A stretch of DNA of 64,000 nucleotides from Prevotella sp. (lineage in GTDB: Bacteria; Bacteroidota; Bacteroidia; Bacteroidales; Bacteroidaceae): contig JAFYJN010000063.1 in assembly GCA_017538105.1 (NCBI GenBank), positions 62,001 to 126,000 of the forward strand, read 5' to 3'. This document shows, piece by piece, positions 45,539 through 53,759 of the stretch (position 1 is the first letter of the stretch; each line of letters opens with the position of its first letter). Under the pieces are notes generated by a model. It was not told where the DNA came from. It was given only the letters and a program-made list of their open reading frames with translations, and searched no databases. Made by a program: the position numbers and the translations under genes.

Positions 45539-45979
45539 ATGATGGAATTCAAGACCATCGGCATAGCCAGCGACCACGCTGGCTATGCTTTGAAACAGTT
45601 CGTCAAGCAATACCTCGAAGAAAAGGGGTACGCTTACAAGGACTATGGCACCTACACGGAAGACTCATGCGACTACAGCGACTTCGGGCATGCCCTGGCA
45701 CGCGGCATTGAGGATGGCGAGGTATTTCCCGGCATCGCTGTCTGCGGCAGTGGCGAAGGCATCAGTATGACGCTCAACAAACACCAAAGCATCCGTGCCG
45801 GCCTGTGCTGGATTCCCGAGATTGCTCATCTTATCCGTCAGCACAACGATGCCAATGTGCTCGTCATGCCCGGCCGTTTCATCGACGAGGACATGGCCCG
45901 TAAGATCATGGACGAATATTTCACCACCGACTTCGAAGGTGGTCGTCACCAACGTCGTATCGACAAGATACCTGTATAA
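45539..45979 (+). CDS. rpiB: Ribose-5-phosphate isomerase B
   Basis: A 146-residue RpiB/LacAB protein. The N terminus has IGIASDHAGYALKQFVKQYL with the phosphate-binding residues, and VCGSGEGISMTLNKHQSIRA holds the catalytic Cys of the GSG loop. It interconverts ribose and ribulose 5-phosphate. An ATG at 45539 is followed by a second at 45542. It is the last gene of the abfA-tkt-rpiB unit, ending in a strong hairpin. Together with transketolase it links arabinose use to the pentose phosphate pathway. Confidence 0.93.
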   Translation: MMEFKTIGIASDHAGYALKQFVKQYLEEKGYAYKDYGTYTEDSCDYSDFGHALARGIEDGEVFPGIAVCGSGEGISMTLNKHQSIRAGLCWIPEIAHLIRQHNDANVLVMPGRFIDEDMARKIMDEYFTTDFEGGRHQRRIDKIPV

Positions 45980-46003
45980 GTTATTGCGACTTACACCCCT
46001 AAC

Positions 46004-46039
46004 ATGCTTGGGGCAGACTGTTTGGTCTGCCCCAAGCAT
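46004..46039 (+). terminator. Strong hairpin after rpiB
   Basis: A perfect 15-bp stem (ATGCTTGGGGCAGAC and its complement) with a 6-nt loop. It lacks a clear T tract, so it may also protect the 3' end. Confidence 0.8.
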
Positions 46040-46087
46040 CATAAATAAAACAAAGAACAGGCTTTACATTCTTCAAGATAACAGATT

Positions 46088-47245
46088 ATGAAAAGATTAT
46101 TTATATTTACTACGATGCTTCTCGCTTTCACTGTATGCAAAGGACAGACCAATCCCCTACCGGGCTTCATCCTGACATTGGAAGGGGACACTGTTAGAGG
46201 AACTATTGATTACCGAAGCGATTCCCACAATGCCTCCGTCTGCAAATTCCAGAAAGCAGGCGAAACCACATTCCACGATTACCATCCTGAAGATATCACT
46301 TGTTACCGAATCGACGATAACGGCGCCTATTACGTATCGATAGTTCTCCCGTTGCAAGGAAAGGACCAGCGCCTATTCGCCTTATACCTGCTACAGGGAG
46401 GCGTCGATTTGTATTATGTAAAGCATAATGGATTGAATTATTATTATGTCATAGGAGAGAATGGCGAAGTGGCTGAGATATGCGATTACGAAAGAAGCGG
46501 TCTTTCCACCGAAGATGCACTGACACTGCGACGCCAAAACCTCTCTGCGGCAGGTTCCATTTTCAGTAAAGACTTCGACACTGTCCACAAATTATGGAAG
46601 GGGAAAAACAATGCGCACAATTTAACGGAACTCGTCCGTGATTATAATGAGAAATACTGTGCTACAGCAGGAGAATGCATTATATATCAATATGATGAGG
46701 CTAAAACTGCGCCATTTACCAATAAATGGTTTTTGGAGATAGGAGGTGGTTTTTCCTCAATGAAACTATTAAGAGATAATAATGACATTTCTTTACCTTC
46801 TTCCATTTATCTGAATGGCCCAACTTTATATTTGGCTCTATGCAACGATGTTACATTCGGACGTGTTTCAAAAAAGTTTGACCTTCAGACTATCTTTCGC
46901 GCTAATTTCTTTCACGTTTCAAAGGATAAGCATAAAGCCGTTTACTTATACCCTGAGATTCTGATTGGGCCGAAATATAAGTTTTCCTCCAACGACAAAT
47001 ACACACCATTCATAAGGGCGGGACTCACCTTCAATTGTTTTCTGGGTATTCATGATGAAAAAGAGTTGGACTCGTATGTCTTACATAAACATGGTTTCTT
47101 AGAAAGATTGTTCGGTTATTACGGAGGCTTAGGTATTGACATCCATACAGAAAAACGGGACTACCGTCTATCAGCCAATTTCAATAGTTTTTCTTTTTAT
47201 AGCGGTTCATATTTTGTGACCATCGGGTTAGGGATGTCGCTTTAA
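46088..47245 (+). CDS. Secreted protein of unknown function, probably outer-membrane beta-barrel
   Basis: A 385-residue protein with a signal peptide (MKRLFIFTTMLLAFTVCKGQ). The N-terminal half has a small beta-rich domain (GFILTLEGDTVRGTIDYRSD). The C-terminal ~180 residues alternate polar and aromatic residues in 8 or so strands (WFLEIGGGFSSMKLLRD early, DYRLSANFNSFSFYSGSYFV late), suiting an OmpA-like or PorT-type barrel. No catalytic motif is seen. It stands alone between the rpiB terminator and another orphan membrane protein gene. GC content is lower than in the ara genes. Confidence 0.6.
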   Translation: MKRLFIFTTMLLAFTVCKGQTNPLPGFILTLEGDTVRGTIDYRSDSHNASVCKFQKAGETTFHDYHPEDITCYRIDDNGAYYVSIVLPLQGKDQRLFALYLLQGGVDLYYVKHNGLNYYYVIGENGEVAEICDYERSGLSTEDALTLRRQNLSAAGSIFSKDFDTVHKLWKGKNNAHNLTELVRDYNEKYCATAGECIIYQYDEAKTAPFTNKWFLEIGGGFSSMKLLRDNNDISLPSSIYLNGPTLYLALCNDVTFGRVSKKFDLQTIFRANFFHVSKDKHKAVYLYPEILIGPKYKFSSNDKYTPFIRAGLTFNCFLGIHDEKELDSYVLHKHGFLERLFGYYGGLGIDIHTEKRDYRLSANFNSFSFYSGSYFVTIGLGMSL

Positions 47246-47350
47246 TGCAACATCCATCAATCCACCATATTAAAAACCTGAATAATTGGCAATATATCAA
47301 AGTTTTCTTCTTACGGGAAAGACATAAGACCGTTGTATAATTGGTAACAC

Positions 47351-48148
47351 ATGAATGGTTTTTTAAAAATATACACATACGATCCTCAATTCGAAAAGAC
47401 ACTTGAAGAGTTCTTGCGGACGAACTATCCAGAAGCGGATATTAAGAAGAGTAAGCGCAAGGACTCTCTTGTTTTGAAAAAATCTGCAAAGGAAAGGTTA
47501 ACGATTAAGTTTGAGGGTGATCCGCAGCAAAAAGCAACAATTGTGTCTTTCCGCTACATGAAGTGGGTAGTACGAGGCATACATTATGGTCTTTTGGGTA
47601 TCTGGCCCACGCCGGTAGCTCTTTCAGACTCCAACGGTTTTGAGGAAGACTTATCAGCCCAATTAGGCCGATATATGGGTGCCAGATATGGAGTTAAGGC
47701 AGAATGTCTGAAACCTACGGGTATAAAAAACGATACTTTCTTCGTCGCAGGACTTCTTTTGCTGGGATGTCTGTTCTTTCTCTTCTCCAAGTGTTTCGAC
47801 TCTGCCAACATGTATGACATCTGGTGGTTTTCCGGATGGTATAAAAATAATATATGGGTGGCTATCATCTATACTATTACTGCATGGATTGTGTTTTTTG
47901 TGATGTGGAACAAGAAGCGAGGGCTTCCATGGTTGGCATATTGCCTGCTACCAATATGTTGCATGGCGGGATGGCTTTTGTTATCTTTAGGTTGGAATAT
48001 CAACAGACTGGCAGGACCGGGTTACTTAGCAATAATTCTTGTTAGTACGTCTATCATTATTCTCATCGTTATGGGAATTGTACTATACATTCTTTCAAGA
48101 AGACAAAAGCAACCGTCACACAAAGTCAGTATTCTATTTAATCCATAA
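47351..48148 (+). CDS. Membrane protein of unknown function
   Basis: A 265-residue protein. The N-terminal ~130 residues are soluble and charged (KIYTYDPQFEKTLEEFLRTN). Four hydrophobic segments follow: FFVAGLLLLGCLFFLFSKCF, NIWVAIIYTITAWIVFFVMW, WLAYCLLPICCMAGWLLLSL and ILVSTSIIILIVMGIVLYIL. It ends with a basic tail. No family is recognised. The gene is AT-rich and follows the orphan outer-membrane-type gene; the two could be co-transcribed. Upstream (47246-47350) no promoter box is obvious. Confidence 0.55.
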   Translation: MNGFLKIYTYDPQFEKTLEEFLRTNYPEADIKKSKRKDSLVLKKSAKERLTIKFEGDPQQKATIVSFRYMKWVVRGIHYGLLGIWPTPVALSDSNGFEEDLSAQLGRYMGARYGVKAECLKPTGIKNDTFFVAGLLLLGCLFFLFSKCFDSANMYDIWWFSGWYKNNIWVAIIYTITAWIVFFVMWNKKRGLPWLAYCLLPICCMAGWLLLSLGWNINRLAGPGYLAIILVSTSIIILIVMGIVLYILSRRQKQPSHKVSILFNP

Positions 48149-48273
48149 CCGGTTATTAAAGAATTCTCGGATTTTGGAACCACCATGCGACAGATTTTTC
48201 GGTTTAGTCAGGCTTTTGACGCAAACAAAGCAAGGTTTCGCAACCAAACAAGCATAAAACAGGCATATTATAA

Positions 48274-48303
48274 TTGACATAATATGCTATCAGGCTATCT
48301 TTG
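48274..48303 (+). promoter_or_regulatory. Orphan promoter in a gene-free spacer
   Basis: TTG at 48274-48276 and TATCTTTG at 48296-48303 are 19 bp apart, the best -33/-7 pair in the window. Downstream (+) lie only the terminator hairpin of the opposite gene and its antisense strand. The surrounding 48149-48435 holds no supported ORF. It could drive a short RNA or an antisense transcript to the lipoprotein gene. Confidence 0.4.
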
Positions 48304-48385
48304 CATCAGTATTAAAGAAACACCGCTTCAAAAGATAGCAAAGCAGATTAAAATTTGGTTAGAAATAAAGAAAAGAGAGCCGTTT

Positions 48386-48415
48386 TCCCATGCTAATGGA
48401 AACGGCCCTCATTAT
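48386..48415 (-). terminator. Terminator of the minus-strand lipoprotein gene
   Basis: GCCGTTTTCC pairs with GGAAACGGC, with one bulge. A T-rich stretch follows in the minus direction, so it ends the lipoprotein gene transcript. Confidence 0.6.
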
Positions 48416-48435
48416 TTGTTTATTTATCTTGACGC

Positions 48436-49020
48436 TTATTTCTTGATTTTCAGGCTTTTCAGAATCTTGTCAACATCAGCGTCTTCTACAGCATAACCAC
48501 CGACTTCCACCTTGATGGCTCCCTTTTCAGGCAGAGGTGCAGCCAGCACGCTGTGCTTGCCAAACTGATAGTCGTAGAAATTATACAGGTACTTCACGCC
48601 ATTGAAGGTGACTTCGGGCATTTTCTTCGTATCCTTGAACACCTTTTTGTCGTCTTCAATGAATTTCTCGGCCTTAAAAACCTCGCCATCCCATACACTG
48701 ATGTACACATTCCAACCAAAATTACCTTTCTTTTCAATGGCAGGCTTTACCAGGGGTTCAATACGACAAGAAGATTTGCTCGGATTCTTGACGAACCATC
48801 CTTCAGGAACATCCACTGTAGCACGGCCCAAATCCAAAGTGGTGGGACCTTTCACGGTGTCGGCCTTCTCGACCTTTTCGGCCTTGGCGGTGGTGTCAGC
48901 CTTCTGCTCTGTTTGTCCTGCACCATCCTCTGTTACTTCGGTTTGTCCTTTCTTGTTTCCACAAGACATTGTTGACATGGCGGCCACTGCCACCATCATC
49001 AGCATGAATGATTTTTTCAT
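48436..49020 (-). CDS. Lipoprotein of unknown function
   Basis: A 194-residue lipoprotein from the ATG at 49020 (signal MLMMVAVAAMSTMSC, lipobox TMSC). After the Cys there is a Thr, Glu and Lys-rich linker of ~40 residues (TEQKADTTAKAEKVEKADTV), then a ~130-residue beta-rich domain beginning TTLDLGRATVDVPEGWFV. VYISVWDGEVFKAEKFIEDD and YNFYDYQFGKHSVLAAPLPE are inside it. No enzyme family is recognised. The promoter (TACTTTTG) lies 62 bp upstream. The reading frame continues upstream of 49020, but a start there would lie before the promoter. Confidence 0.75.
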   Translation of the reverse strand: MKKSFMLMMVAVAAMSTMSCGNKKGQTEVTEDGAGQTEQKADTTAKAEKVEKADTVKGPTTLDLGRATVDVPEGWFVKNPSKSSCRIEPLVKPAIEKKGNFGWNVYISVWDGEVFKAEKFIEDDKKVFKDTKKMPEVTFNGVKYLYNFYDYQFGKHSVLAAPLPEKGAIKVEVGGYAVEDADVDKILKSLKIKK

Positions 49021-49081
49021 AGCTTTTTGAATGAATTTTGTTGTTGTTTGTAGTGTTAATATAGTTGAGTAAAAATCGCTG

Positions 49082-49089
49082 CAAAAGTA
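49082..49089 (-). promoter_or_regulatory. -7 promoter box TACTTTTG
   Basis: Perfect TAnnTTTG on the minus strand, before the lipoprotein gene starting at 49020. Confidence 0.6.
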
Positions 49090-49224
49090 TATCAAATTTT
49101 GATTCCCACCAAAAATCATACCGATTAATTGACAAAATATAGGGTTTCTGGGGTATAATGAATAATATCGTTGTTTCATGTTGCAAAAAAAAATTAAAAG
49201 CGATCTATAATGATGGTTTTTGTC

Positions 49225-49232
49225 TAAATTTG
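49225..49232 (+). promoter_or_regulatory. -7 promoter box TAAATTTG
   Basis: Perfect TAnnTTTG on the plus strand, 31 bp before the hydrolase ATG at 49263. A TTTTTG lies just upstream. Confidence 0.6.
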
Positions 49233-49262
49233 CATCTATAATACAATACAACAAAAAAGACA

Positions 49263-50513
49263 ATGAAAAAAGCCATCCTCTCACTTCTGCTTGTCCTAAC
49301 AACAATGACGGTGCAAGCACAGGTACAACCCACCTCGGCACTGATAGGTTCCTGGTCGGGCAAACTAAATGCCGGAGCCATCTCATTGACACTGGTACTC
49401 CATCTTGAACAGGCTGACGGCTACGTCACAGTAACCATGGACAGCCCCGACCAGGGAGCCAAGGGCTTGGCGTGTAAAAAGGATTATCTCTCTGACGACT
49501 CGATAGCCGTAACCGTCAACATTGGCGCCACTTACCGCGCAAAGTTGAAAGACGGAGCTCTCAATGGCACCTTCTCTCAGAGTGGGATGTCGCTACCCCT
49601 CGTCCTCACAAGAGGTGTGCCGGAGGTGAAACGGCCACAACGACCGCAGCCGCCCTACCCTTATGAGACGGAAGAGGTGTCTTTTAGGAATGAACAGGAC
49701 AGTGCCACGTTGGTTGGCACACTGACCTATCCCGTAGGCTATAGCAAGCAATCAAAGAGAAAGCCCGTCGTCGTGCTGCTAGTCTCTGGCAGCGGACAGC
49801 AGAACCGTGACGAAGAACTGATGAATCACTCCCCCTTCCTTGTCATCGCCGACTACTTGGCCCGACAGGGCATCGCCACACTGCGTTATGACGATCGCGC
49901 CACGGGAGCCTCCGTAGGAGGTGACGTGAAGAACGCCACGACCGAGGATTTCATGCGTGATGCGGAGGCGGGGCTTGATTTCCTGCGTCGTCAAAAAGCA
50001 TTCAGCAAGGTCGGTCTTCTCGGCCATAGTGAGGGTGGTGCCATCGCGTTTATGCTCGCTGCTCGCAAAAAGACTGATTTCATCATCTCTTTGGCTGGTC
50101 CCGGAGTGAAAGGTGACACCCTGTTGGTGGAACAAGGCAACCGCATCATGCAACTGTCAGGAACGCCTGTCACCATGACCGTTGAACAATACCGTCAGCA
50201 GCCAGAGGTGCAGCAGATGCGGTGGTTGCAATGGTTCATCGACTACGACCCCTCTGCCGACATCCGGAAGACGCGCTGTCCGGTCTTCGCGCTCAATGGC
50301 GACCGCGACTGCCAAGTGATTTCATCCCAAAACCTCACTGCCATCAGACAACTGTTACCCAAATCGAAAAAGAATCTCATCAAGGAATATCCATCGCTGA
50401 ACCACCTCTTCCAGCACTGCACCACGGGACTACCCACCGAGTACAGTGATATAGAGGAAACCATCTCTCCCGAAGTGCTCAGCGACATCGCACAGTGGAT
50501 TAACGGCTTATAA
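49263..50513 (+). CDS. Secreted alpha/beta hydrolase
   Basis: A 416-residue exported protein (signal peptide KKAILSLLLVLTTMTVQAQ). The N-terminal ~100 residues form a beta-rich lipocalin-like domain (GSWSGKLNAGAISLTLVLHL). The hydrolase fold follows: PVVVLLVSGSGQQNRDEELM (oxyanion region), LRYDDRATGAS, VGLLGHSEGGAIAFML with the nucleophile in GHSEGG, FALNGDRDCQVI with the Asp, and YPSLNHLFQHCTTG with the His. It resembles S33-type or acyl-peptidase-like esterases of Bacteroidota. The substrate is unknown. A 62-bp piece of its 3' part is duplicated at 52222-52283. Confidence 0.85.
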   Translation: MKKAILSLLLVLTTMTVQAQVQPTSALIGSWSGKLNAGAISLTLVLHLEQADGYVTVTMDSPDQGAKGLACKKDYLSDDSIAVTVNIGATYRAKLKDGALNGTFSQSGMSLPLVLTRGVPEVKRPQRPQPPYPYETEEVSFRNEQDSATLVGTLTYPVGYSKQSKRKPVVVLLVSGSGQQNRDEELMNHSPFLVIADYLARQGIATLRYDDRATGASVGGDVKNATTEDFMRDAEAGLDFLRRQKAFSKVGLLGHSEGGAIAFMLAARKKTDFIISLAGPGVKGDTLLVEQGNRIMQLSGTPVTMTVEQYRQQPEVQQMRWLQWFIDYDPSADIRKTRCPVFALNGDRDCQVISSQNLTAIRQLLPKSKKNLIKEYPSLNHLFQHCTTGLPTEYSDIEETISPEVLSDIAQWINGL

Positions 50514-50621
50514 AAAACTCTGCCAGAGAACTCTTTTTATCCATATCCCAACCATTGGAAGTGGCCAAGAATCAAAAAAAACAGAAAATAAGAGACAATA
50601 ATTGTAAGAGTAAGATCTATT

Positions 50622-50945
50622 ATGATTTCTAAGAAAAACTATATAAGTGCTTGGTGGCTTATTCAATTATGTGTGATAATATTTGGAGCGAAGCACTTAG
50701 GTCATTTGCTTGTTGTCATATTATTGCTTTTATCTATTGTAGGGTTTATAATTGGTGGTAGAAAGACCACCATATTAGCATCGTTTGGTTTTGCAGCTTA
50801 TGCTGCACTCACCTTAGTTCTCGCCATTATACATCTGTTTTTCTTCATAAACAGTTCTTGGATTTTTACCGCAATAATATCAATTGTTGCTATACTGAAC
50901 AGCATCATATCATTTCAAACACTTAAAACATCAATAAACACCTAA
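50622..50945 (+). CDS. Small multi-pass membrane protein
   Basis: A 107-residue, very hydrophobic protein with four likely membrane segments (WWLIQLCVIIFGAKHLGHLL, VILLLLSIVGFIIGG, LASFGFAAYAALTLVLAIIH and SWIFTAIISIVAILNSIIS). No family is recognised. The gene is strongly AT-rich compared with the hydrolase before it. It lies in the segment bounded by the hydrolase gene and the duplicated hydrolase fragment, together with the ATPase gene, converging on that gene. Confidence 0.55.
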   Translation: MISKKNYISAWWLIQLCVIIFGAKHLGHLLVVILLLLSIVGFIIGGRKTTILASFGFAAYAALTLVLAIIHLFFFINSSWIFTAIISIVAILNSIISFQTLKTSINT

Positions 50946-50982
50946 CGCTTGCTAAGGCGTATTGTATTGCACAATCTGTTGA

Positions 50983-52119
50983 TTATCTTCTAGTCCTCAA
51001 CCATAATGCCAAAAGAGGGTCGGCCACAGAATAACAGCCTTCAGATCTTGTCAATATGTCATACTCCAAGAGTTTCTTCGCTGCGGATTGCACCGAACTG
51101 GCAGATTTCAACCGATACCGTTTCATGAACTTAGCAGAGGTAATCCCTGTCACAGGAGCGTTCTCCTCATAGATGGCATAAAGTAATTCTTTTTGAGTTT
51201 CAGAAATAAAAGCCAACTGCTCGCGAAAACGGGTGTCACACTCTTGGATATAATCCGACATCAGCTCTTTCACCATTTCCACGACGCACTGCTCCCCCTT
51301 GGGAGTTTCATTAAACGCATCTTTCATGATTCGCTGAAGATAAAGAGTCACCCCGCCTAACGAATCATACACTGCGTCAACAGCCTCTGGAGCAATCGAT
51401 TTGCCGAAGGCCATGAACTGACGCATGGCAAAATCCCGATAATCATCTCTCGAAATGGGTTCAAGCACAATAGAACGGGCACTCATATAGAAGGGGCGTT
51501 TCTCCGAAAAAAACATCGATTCCATCAGATGCCGCTGACTGCCACAAAAGACAAAAATCACATTGTTCAGGTGCTGAATATGTGATCGCAATAACGCTTC
51601 GGCGTTCTTCTCGGTATATTTGGCCACCTGCTGGAACTCGTCTATGACAATTATGCAACGTTTATCGGCTTTCTCCATCACTTCAAATATTTCTTTAAGC
51701 GTATAATCGGGAGCGGAGATGTCACCAAGCTTGATGTCAAATGTCGGCGTGTTTTGCACAGGATCATAACCAAAACTCGCACTCAATGAGCGCATTGCAG
51801 AAGTGAACACTTTCATCATCTTTGCACTCCGTTTGGCTATGCTATCATATACCACATTACCCAATTGCTGAACAAACTCACGGAATGTGGTGGTATGCAG
51901 AATATCAATAGCCAAGGTGATGTAATTCTTTTGTATCTCATCACTCTCAAAACAATGCTCTATCAGTTTCGTCTTGCCCATGCGACGCTGTGACATCAGC
52001 AATACATGTTCATGACTGACTATGCGACGCAATATCCATTGGGTTTCTTTATCCCTGTCGCAAAAGTATCTTTCAGGTATATAACCCGATACGATAAAGG
52101 GATTAGTGATTGTTTTCAT
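50983..52119 (-). CDS. AAA-type ATPase (archaeal-ATPase-like family)
   Basis: A 378-residue P-loop ATPase from the ATG at 52119. Walker A is in LLMSQRRMGKTKLIEHCF, Walker B in RCIIVIDEFQQVAKY, and FVFCGSQRHLMESMFF is the sensor region with the family-typical SQR. The C-terminal ~90 residues look like a winged helix (LLYAIYEENAPVTGITSAKF, then LKSASSVQSAAKKLLEYDIL). This ATPase family is common in Bacteroidota and Archaea, and its role is unknown. A perfect -7 box on the minus strand supports the chosen start. The gene is low in GC and lies in a segment flanked by hydrolase-gene copies, suggesting insertion. Confidence 0.8.
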   Translation of the reverse strand: MKTITNPFIVSGYIPERYFCDRDKETQWILRRIVSHEHVLLMSQRRMGKTKLIEHCFESDEIQKNYITLAIDILHTTTFREFVQQLGNVVYDSIAKRSAKMMKVFTSAMRSLSASFGYDPVQNTPTFDIKLGDISAPDYTLKEIFEVMEKADKRCIIVIDEFQQVAKYTEKNAEALLRSHIQHLNNVIFVFCGSQRHLMESMFFSEKRPFYMSARSIVLEPISRDDYRDFAMRQFMAFGKSIAPEAVDAVYDSLGGVTLYLQRIMKDAFNETPKGEQCVVEMVKELMSDYIQECDTRFREQLAFISETQKELLYAIYEENAPVTGITSAKFMKRYRLKSASSVQSAAKKLLEYDILTRSEGCYSVADPLLALWLRTRR

Positions 52120-52145
52120 GCTACAATATGATTGATTCGCCGATG

Positions 52146-52153
52146 CAAATATA
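52146..52153 (-). promoter_or_regulatory. -7 promoter box TATATTTG
   Basis: Perfect TAnnTTTG on the minus strand, 27 bp before the ATPase ATG at 52119. Confidence 0.6.
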
Positions 52154-52221
52154 CACAATATTTCTTTATTCAAAAAAAATAATTCAAAAAAAATAATTTA
52201 TTTCGGATAAAATCATCACCC

Positions 52222-52283
52222 GCCATTAGACAGCTGTTACCCAAATCGAAAAAGAACTTCATCAAGGAATACCCATCGCTGAA
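52222..52283 (+). pseudogene. Duplicated fragment of the alpha/beta hydrolase gene
   Basis: 62 bp with 57 identities (92%) to 50340-50401 of the hydrolase gene, in the same orientation, then similarity stops. It has no start or flanking domain, so it is a remnant. It lies just beyond the ATPase gene, so the ATPase and the small membrane protein are bracketed by the intact gene and this copy. Confidence 0.85.
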
Positions 52284-52338
52284 TCTATTATTATTTCTAA
52301 AGTTCCAACTCGCCCGTAACAATCACTATCGCCCCGTT

Positions 52339-52388
52339 AAAAAAACCTACAATCGGCCAAAAGTGGTTCACTTTTGGCCGATTGTAGG
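52339..52388 (-). terminator. Strong Rho-independent terminator of the beta-propeller gene
   Basis: A perfect 20-bp stem with a 3-nt loop (52346-52388) followed, in the minus direction, by seven T. One of the strongest terminators in the window. Confidence 0.93.
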
Positions 52389-52408
52389 ATGGAGTCCAAT
52401 CTGCGATA

Positions 52409-53698
52409 TCAATCCCCGTAAGTGACACGGAAGATGTTGACGGCGTTGCCACCTTGATTGCGACGACCTTGGGAAGTGACAATAACCCACTGTCCGTCTT
52501 TGGAGATGTCGAGACCCACAGGATAGGAATCACAGGTGATACGCGCCACAGTGCGCATCTTCCTTGTGTCAACCACGCACACCTCAGAGGCGGCATTGCA
52601 GGCGGCGAACACATAGTGTCCGTCGGGGGAAATCTCGATGGTGCGGGCACCCGCTCCCACCTGACACTCCTCCCAGCCGCTCACAGAGCCAAGATGGTTC
52701 TTCATCTGCCGGGCCGCCTCCAAGAACTTCTCCAAGGGTAGGCGCTGAACATAACCCGCAGCGTTGATGCTGAGATAGAGATAGCCATTGTTGATGACAA
52801 GGTGGCGAACATTGGAGCGCATGCCTTGGACCCGTCCGAGGTATTCCATGTTTTCCATGTCGAAGACGGCGATGCCTCCTGACTGTCCCATGCATCCCAC
52901 AAGCAAGTAGCGATCGTCGGGGGTGAACACCGTTCCGCGCAAGCAATAACCGCTATTATTGTCGCGGTCTATCTGGTGCGTCATGCTGAAATTCAATGGT
53001 AACACATAGTCGACCACCAACATCCGTTCATGTCGCCACTCCTTGGGGTCGTCGCTGTCGACGCGCACCAGTCCGATGGTGTTATTGCCCCAATGGGTGA
53101 TGGCCACATATTTACCATCATGGGAACAGCACACCATCTTCGGCAATGGTCCCGTTTCCATGAGACGCACTATCTCGTCCGTTTCGGTGTCGATGATGGC
53201 CAGTGCCGAAGGATCTTGCGCATTGATGTCGTAGGTACGTCGGTAATAAGGCACCCAAAAATAGCGGCCACCGTGCGAGAAACAGCCTTCGACAGGTTTG
53301 CCTGCGAAGGTGTTGAGATTGGTCTTATAATGAGTGAACGGATAGAGGTCGGACGGAGGACTCCACAGCGCTTCTTTTGACGGATCGCAATGGTGGTTGA
53401 TCGTCTTGAGTTTGCGGTTCGTACCCATCTCAAAAACCACGGTGGCGCATCCCTCGAGCGAGTTGATGTAATATTTCTTGCCATTGGGATGGATATTGGC
53501 TGATTTGGGCGAGTTGATGGCGGTCTCGCGTGTCTGTGCGTCGCCTCCGCTGTAGTTCTGTCGCTTGTCCACAGAGGTGATGGTCAACTGTCCGTCGTCG
53601 GAACGTACCGAGGTGCCGAGGATGGAGTGTTTGAGCGGCGGTTGTGCCGAGGCTTGCAGGGCGAAGAGGGTAAGTGCTGCAAAAATTATTTTTTTCAT
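52409..53698 (-). CDS. Secreted YncE-like beta-propeller protein
   Basis: A 429-residue exported protein (signal peptide MKKIIFAALTLFALQASAQ). It contains several propeller blades of the YncE/cytochrome-D1-like type: CATVVFEMGTNRKLKTINHH, LAIIDTETDEIVRLMETGPL, IAVFDMENMEYLGRVQGMRS and VCVVDTRKMRTVARITCDSY are strands of successive blades. ISPDGHYVFAACNAASEV and ISKDGQWVIVTSQGRRNQGG follow the usual blade end. It probably binds a ligand or acts as a scaffold, and no enzyme is evident. The terminator directly after it is very strong. Confidence 0.82.
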   Translation of the reverse strand: MKKIIFAALTLFALQASAQPPLKHSILGTSVRSDDGQLTITSVDKRQNYSGGDAQTRETAINSPKSANIHPNGKKYYINSLEGCATVVFEMGTNRKLKTINHHCDPSKEALWSPPSDLYPFTHYKTNLNTFAGKPVEGCFSHGGRYFWVPYYRRTYDINAQDPSALAIIDTETDEIVRLMETGPLPKMVCCSHDGKYVAITHWGNNTIGLVRVDSDDPKEWRHERMLVVDYVLPLNFSMTHQIDRDNNSGYCLRGTVFTPDDRYLLVGCMGQSGGIAVFDMENMEYLGRVQGMRSNVRHLVINNGYLYLSINAAGYVQRLPLEKFLEAARQMKNHLGSVSGWEECQVGAGARTIEISPDGHYVFAACNAASEVCVVDTRKMRTVARITCDSYPVGLDISKDGQWVIVTSQGRRNQGGNAVNIFRVTYGD

Positions 53699-53759
53699 TT
53701 TTTATAGGATAATCTAGGAGATTCTAAGGGAAATTGGAACTCACCTCTTACCATTCCTT

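Noticed and set aside
48284-48496. 70-codon ORF after the orphan promoter
   Set aside because: It runs through the terminator hairpin and antisense into the lipoprotein gene; no ribosome site or family.
49021-49392. Long upstream extension of the lipoprotein gene on the minus strand
   Set aside because: It crosses the minus-strand promoter (49082-49089) and the divergent promoter, and removes the lipobox from the N terminus.
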